A model generated the notes under the pieces. It was not told the origin of the DNA. It ran no database searches and worked only from the letters and a program-made list of their open reading frames with translations. From a virus, in IMG/VR virus record IMGVR_UViG_3300021378_000169, positions 1-23,224 of that record: 23,224 nt of DNA; one strand, 5' to 3'. This document shows positions 20,622-23,224 of the stretch, one piece after another. Both the position numbers and the translations under genes were made by a program. How positions within the stretch are numbered: the stretch's first letter is position 1; each line of letters starts with the position of its first letter.

Positions 20622-21617
20622 ATGTCACACGAGATAGAAACAATCAACGGCAAGTCAAGTTTCTTTGCAGTACGCGAACCAGCATGGCATCAACTAGGCC
20701 AAATCGTAGAAAATACACAAACAAGTAATGAGGCATTAGAGCTTGCTGGTTTGAACTACACGGTCTACAAAAGCAAAGAACCAATCATGTTTAAGCATGA
20801 TCAGATTATTGGCGGTGTACCCAATATTTACGCAACATACAGGCAATGGCCTAACAATAAAGTTGATGGGCTTGGTGCAGTAGGTGAAAATTATCAAGTT
20901 TTTCAAACCTACGAAGCAGCTGAATTTGTCGAAGCCATAACTGACCAACACAAGCAAGCAATTTGGGAAACTGCTGGTTCACTGCGTAACGGGAAACAGT
21001 TTTTTATGACCATCAAATTGGGTGAAGAATTCGACATAAAATCAAATGAAGATAAAGCAGAAACGTGGATGGTGGTGGCCTCAAGTCATGACGGTTCTAT
21101 GGCATTGACTGTTTACATCACAAGAATCCGTGTTGTGTGTGCAAACACCTTAACGTGGAGTTTAAGTGAAGCCACCAACGTGTATAAGGTCAAGCACACC
21201 TCTAATGCGCAAGCTCGCGTGGCAGATGCCAGGGCAGCTATTGAGTTGGCATGGAGGGGTCAAGATCCTTTTGCCCACGAAATGGAGTTACTCATGAATA
21301 CATCAATCACAAACAGCGACTTTGATCGAGTCGTGGCAGGACTATTCCCTGTTGATGCAGATGAAATGTCCAGCACAATGGTGACCTCACGGGTAAATAA
21401 AATCAATGAGATCTCTGATTTGTATTACGCCTCACCAACTGTGGGTAAATTTACCGGAACAGCCTATGGACTGTGGAATGCTGTCAGCGAATATGAGCAA
21501 TGGATTGCCCCAACTAAAGGAAAATTAGGCTCATCTGACCGCCAAATAAATGTTGCATCACGCAATGTTTTTGAGTCCCCTAAAACCCTTTCAAACAAAG
21601 CTCTGGCACTTCTTTAG
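20622..21617 (+). CDS. DUF932 phage/plasmid-like protein
   Basis: This 331-aa protein shows hallmarks of the DUF932 family (also known as phage/plasmid-like protein): SFFAVREPAWHQLG near the start, VGENYQVFQTYEAAEFVEA, GKQFFMTIKLG, SHDGSMALTVYITRIRVVCANTL, and a helical C-terminus. Members are widespread on phages and plasmids; biochemical function is unsettled. Start ATG 20622 has AAGGAGA upstream at a rather long distance. An in-frame GTG at 20529 lies within the leader hairpins and is rejected. It begins the right-hand gene cluster. Confidence 0.85.
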   Translation: MSHEIETINGKSSFFAVREPAWHQLGQIVENTQTSNEALELAGLNYTVYKSKEPIMFKHDQIIGGVPNIYATYRQWPNNKVDGLGAVGENYQVFQTYEAAEFVEAITDQHKQAIWETAGSLRNGKQFFMTIKLGEEFDIKSNEDKAETWMVVASSHDGSMALTVYITRIRVVCANTLTWSLSEATNVYKVKHTSNAQARVADARAAIELAWRGQDPFAHEMELLMNTSITNSDFDRVVAGLFPVDADEMSSTMVTSRVNKINEISDLYYASPTVGKFTGTAYGLWNAVSEYEQWIAPTKGKLGSSDRQINVASRNVFESPKTLSNKALALL

Positions 21618-21626
21618 AGCAAGGGC

Positions 21627-21700
21627 GTGTAGGGCGACCTGTGCTTTAGATGGTTTAGAGCATTATGGTCACCCTACACTTTGTAGGAGACCAGGCCTAC
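21627..21700 (+). promoter_or_regulatory. Switch-like RNA structure after the DUF932 gene
   Basis: GTGTAGGG (21627-21634) pairs with CCCTACAC (21672-21679); GACC/GGTC extends the stem past one mismatch and an inner TGCT/AGCA helix caps it. The 3' arm can instead pair as CCTACA with TGTAGG (21682-21687), which itself can pair with CCTAC (21696-21700). Such mutually exclusive helices are typical of RNA switches. No T-run is adjacent. Confidence 0.5.
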
Positions 21701-21877
21701 GGTTTAAGGGTACTGAAGCCAGCGTGCTTGTGCACAAAAATTGTAGATAGATCACGGCGTGTCATAATGCGTAATTAAAGCAATTCTGATACCTTATGTG
21801 CACGTTGTTATTCCTCCTTGGGCGCGGTGTTTGGGGCCCGATTCTCCCCCGTTTCGGGTCCCATTCACATTAAATGG

Positions 21878-21906
21878 TTGCATCAAAATGTTTAATAATG
21901 TACAAT
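21878..21906 (+). promoter_or_regulatory. Promoter for the structured RNA
   Basis: TTGCAT (21878-21883) and TACAAT (21901-21906) are separated by exactly 17 bases, close to the primary-sigma consensus. The predicted transcript start at about 21913 coincides with the first helix of the RNA. The dyad ATGTAC-AATAA-GTACAT (21898-21914) overlaps the -10 and start site and may be an operator. Confidence 0.65.
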
Positions 21907-22000
21907 AAGTACATATGGCGAGGGCAGGAAACTGTCTAAAACCATATGAAACTCCCTCACGGAGTAGCCCGCAAGAGCAGGCGAAGTGAGAGATAAAAAC

Positions 22001-22026
22001 AGCCTTTCAGCACCCGCTGAAGGGCT
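22001..22026 (+). terminator. First terminator of the structured RNA
   Basis: An 11-pair stem (AGCCTTTCAGC with GCTGAAGGGCT, one G-U pair) closes an ACCC loop and is followed by TATTTCATTT. The T-tract is interrupted, so termination may be partial. Confidence 0.65.
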
Positions 22027-22038
22027 TATTTCATTTAT

Positions 22039-22066
22039 GCCTCATCCACATCGGATGGGGCTTTTT
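22039..22066 (+). terminator. Second terminator of the structured RNA
   Basis: A nine-pair stem (GCCTCATCC with GGATGGGGC, one G-U pair) closes an ACATC loop and is followed by TTTTTCTATTT. This is a standard rho-independent terminator, 19 bases before the next gene. Confidence 0.85.
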
Positions 22067-22084
22067 CTATTTATGGAGGTAACA

Positions 22085-22387
22085 ATGAGCAACGTCATAG
22101 CCTTCCCAAAGGCATCACAAGACCCGTTTAGCCTAGAAGAATATGAAGCAATTTTTGGCGATCAACCCCTCATAACCATTAACCAAAAGATTCAAGCAGC
22201 TCACCAAGCATTAGTGAGTTACTGCGGCGGGGACCCGTCAGAAGCCGGAACATACGGCATTCAAGCAGCTGCAAGTGACCTTTTTATCGACCTACTACAC
22301 CTGGTTGATCACTACGAAATTGATCTCAAGACTTTTGTTAGAAGTTCAATAAAAACTTTCAAAAACGAAATATGGCACGAGCAGTGA
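22085..22387 (+). CDS. Hypothetical helical protein (100 aa)
   Basis: GGAGGTAACA immediately precedes ATG 22085, one of the best ribosome sites here; an upstream in-frame ATG lies within the RNA and is rejected. The product begins MSNVIAFPKASQDPFSLEEY and is mostly helical (INQKIQAAHQALVSY; AASDLFIDLLHLVDHY). No family is recognised. It lies just after two terminators, so its expression may depend on readthrough or antitermination. The 3' end overlaps the next gene. Confidence 0.7.
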   Translation: MSNVIAFPKASQDPFSLEEYEAIFGDQPLITINQKIQAAHQALVSYCGGDPSEAGTYGIQAAASDLFIDLLHLVDHYEIDLKTFVRSSIKTFKNEIWHEQ

Positions 22388-22560
22388 ACAATATTCGACT
22401 CACCAATAGGGGAATAACCGTTTTGGTTATCGCCGTCCTTATTTTCATTACCGCATTTACCGTGGCAATGAGAGATGTCTGCTGGGTTGGTTCAGGATAT
22501 GGATCATGTCAGCAGCTGTATGTAAGCAGCACTACCAATCAAGTAAAGGAAAAAACATGA
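22372..22560 (+). CDS. Small single-span membrane protein
   Basis: One transmembrane segment (ITVLVIAVLIFITAFTVAM) follows a basic N-terminus and precedes a short Cys-containing tail (CWVGSGYGSC), suggesting the C-terminus faces outside and may form a disulfide. ATG 22372 gives 62 aa; GTG 22384, which overlaps the preceding TGA as GTGA, gives 58 aa and is equally likely. It could be a holin-like or superinfection-exclusion protein; evidence is topology only. Confidence 0.6.
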   Translation: MARAVNNIRLTNRGITVLVIAVLIFITAFTVAMRDVCWVGSGYGSCQQLYVSSTTNQVKEKT

Positions 22561-22775
22561 CAGAAACAAAGGCTATTGTTCAAAGCGGCTTTACGGACCG
22601 TTTTAACAGCGTTATCCAAGGAATAAGCCAATCACTGACAAATGCAAAAAACCCTGGGGAAATCGTTACCCCACCAGTAAACGAAGGTGAAACAGCAGGT
22701 CGACTACTCGGTGTAGCAATACTTCTCGTATTTGCGCTTATCGCACTTAACGCACCCAAGAAGGAGACTGCATGA
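22557..22775 (+). CDS. Small membrane protein with C-terminal span
   Basis: ATG 22557 overlaps the prior stop as ATGA and is preceded by AAAGGA. The 72-aa protein has a hydrophilic first half (TDRFNSVIQGISQSLTNA) and one transmembrane helix near the end (LLGVAILLVFALIAL) followed by PKKETA. The topology suggests a cytoplasmic or periplasmic domain anchored by its tail. No family is recognised. Two ATGA junctions tie it to its neighbours. Confidence 0.6.
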   Translation: MTETKAIVQSGFTDRFNSVIQGISQSLTNAKNPGEIVTPPVNEGETAGRLLGVAILLVFALIALNAPKKETA

Positions 22776-22900
22776 TCCTTATGTTGAGCCTGCTTGCCTT
22801 TTGGCTGGCATGGCGCTTAACAAAAACCCGCATAAAACTTAAGCAAGCAGAGCAAATGAACTCTTGGCTTATAGAAGCGGATTTAAAACAAAACATTTAA
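22772..22900 (+). CDS. 42-aa membrane peptide
   Basis: ATG 22772 overlaps the preceding stop as ATGA, with AAGGAG eight bases upstream. The peptide is MILMLSLLAFWLAWRL followed by a basic amphipathic helix (TKTRIKLKQAEQMNSWLI). The layout (one span plus charged tail) resembles the protein encoded just before the polymerase gene. It is the last gene before a terminator. A third membrane protein in a row suggests a surface or lysis module. Confidence 0.6.
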   Translation: MILMLSLLAFWLAWRLTKTRIKLKQAEQMNSWLIEADLKQNI

Positions 22901-22918
22901 CTACTACAGCAGCGAATT

Positions 22919-22950
22919 GACCCATCAGCCATTGGTTGGTGGGTCTTTTG
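22919..22950 (+). terminator. Terminator of the small membrane-protein operon
   Basis: A ten-pair stem (GACCCATCAG with TTGGTGGGTC, two G-U pairs) closes a seven-base loop and is followed by TTTTGGTTG. It separates the membrane-protein genes from the next gene. Confidence 0.75.
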
Positions 22951-22990
22951 GTTGTTGGAAGCACCAACACCTAACTAAGGAGAAAAAGAG

Positions 22991-23224
22991 ATGAGCATAT
23001 CAGCCATCGCGCCCGCAGAAGTGGCGCAAAATATTGCATCTGTGGCGCAACTTGCCAAAGATAAACTCCAATTTGCAAAGGCTTTTAAAGCCGCCAACAT
23101 TGCACAAGGCAAAGCAGTTGCAGGTCGTAAAGCAGCCGCTGAATTCACACGAAATCATAATCGCGCTACCGGCGTAACATTGGCGGCAGCATTTTCTTCC
23201 CCCGCCTTGTATCACTTGGGATTG
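22991..23224 (+). CDS. Partial Ala/Lys-rich helical protein
   Basis: AAGGAG lies nine bases before ATG 22991, and the frame stays open for 78 codons to the window edge. The product is alanine- and lysine-rich and helical (AEVAQNIASVAQLAKDKLQF; AQGKAVAGRKAAAEF), followed by a more hydrophobic stretch (VTLAAAFSSPALYHLG). It could be a basic DNA-associated or virion protein, or have a membrane segment beyond the edge. The composition alone does not identify it. Confidence 0.65.
   Translation, partial: MSISAIAPAEVAQNIASVAQLAKDKLQFAKAFKAANIAQGKAVAGRKAAAEFTRNHNRATGVTLAAAFSSPALYHLGL

Larger units (their letters stand above)
21912..22066 (+). ncRNA. Structured RNA with pseudoknot and tandem terminators
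   Basis: Helices read directly from the sequence are as follows. P1 is CATATGG (21912-21918) with CCATATG (21942-21948). P2 inside it is GGCAG-GAAA-CTGTC. P3 is ACTCC/GGAGT (21951-21965) with loop CTCAC. P4 is GCC-c-GC/GC-a-GGC with an AAGA loop (21967-21982). The P3 loop pairs with GTGAG at 21986-21990, a five-pair pseudoknot. Two terminator hairpins follow. It has its own promoter and no credible frame. It is either an independent phage RNA of about 150 nt or a leader/attenuator for the gene at 22085. I do not recognise it as a known riboswitch or ribozyme. Confidence 0.6.
21618..22084. other. 467-base RNA-rich intergenic region
   Basis: No convincing coding frame is present. It holds a 53-nt hairpin with alternative partners (21627-21700), a stretch of unexplained sequence with the palindrome TTGTGCACAA (21728-21737), an imperfect GGGCCCGA/TCGGGTCCC stem (about 21834-21862), a promoter (21878-21906) and a structured RNA with two terminators (21912-22066). 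Confidence 0.7.

Noticed and set aside
21550-21750. Plus-strand 66-aa frame after DUF932
   Set aside because: It starts inside the DUF932 gene and crosses an RNA hairpin; composition is not protein-like.

Overview
The window looks like part of a temperate, tailed double-stranded DNA phage that infects an actinobacterium. A large terminase, tail-fibre-like proteins, a near-complete phage replisome, a tyrosine integrase, an XRE repressor and a tRNA-type attP are all readable. A WhiB-like protein and a RuvC-type resolvase point to an actinobacterial host. The DNA is AT-richer than most actinophages, which would fit a low-GC (for example freshwater planktonic) host; that last point is inference. 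Because integrase, attP and repressor lie together with phage genes on both sides, this reads as the unintegrated or circular form rather than a prophage junction. Both ends of the window cut through genes.

Layout. Positions 1-4478 are mostly minus strand: a 72-aa coiled-coil protein, a DUF1599-like nucleotide-metabolism protein and a 36-aa basic peptide; then the large terminase, tail-fibre-like proteins and small proteins running off the left edge. A small plus-strand pair with a ribbon-helix-helix protein sits between the two minus blocks. A 0.5-kb control region (4479-5002) holds direct repeats, a five-codon leader ORF and a terminator. Positions 5003-15187 form a tightly overlapping plus-strand operon: DnaB-like helicase, two small proteins, DnaG-like primase, a HIRAN protein fused to a probable DNA-binding protein, a compact DnaE polymerase, a RecB/Cas4-like nuclease, a zinc protein, a RuvC resolvase, WhiB and a terminase-small-like helix-turn-helix protein. 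Positions 15184-17998 carry an FnIII virion protein, a muralytic transglycosylase-like enzyme, an HNH endonuclease and small zinc proteins.

Positions 18044-20488 are the lysogeny switch: integrase, an attP built on the 3' half of tRNA-Asn(GUU) with its own terminator and flanking arm-type repeats, a leftward repressor, and a divergent AlpA/excisionase-like gene that appears leaderless. Downstream are a DUF932 gene with a folded leader, a 0.47-kb RNA-rich intergenic region, and a run of small (often membrane) proteins.

The strongest candidate for something undescribed is a roughly 150-nt structured RNA at 21912-22066. It has its own promoter, four helices, a probable pseudoknot and two tandem terminators. 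Other items worth checking are the in-frame HIRAN fusion with an internal start, the attP architecture, a perfect 32-bp direct repeat bracketing a zinc-finger gene, and the separation of the two terminase subunits on opposite strands. All calls come from reading the sequence; no database search was run.
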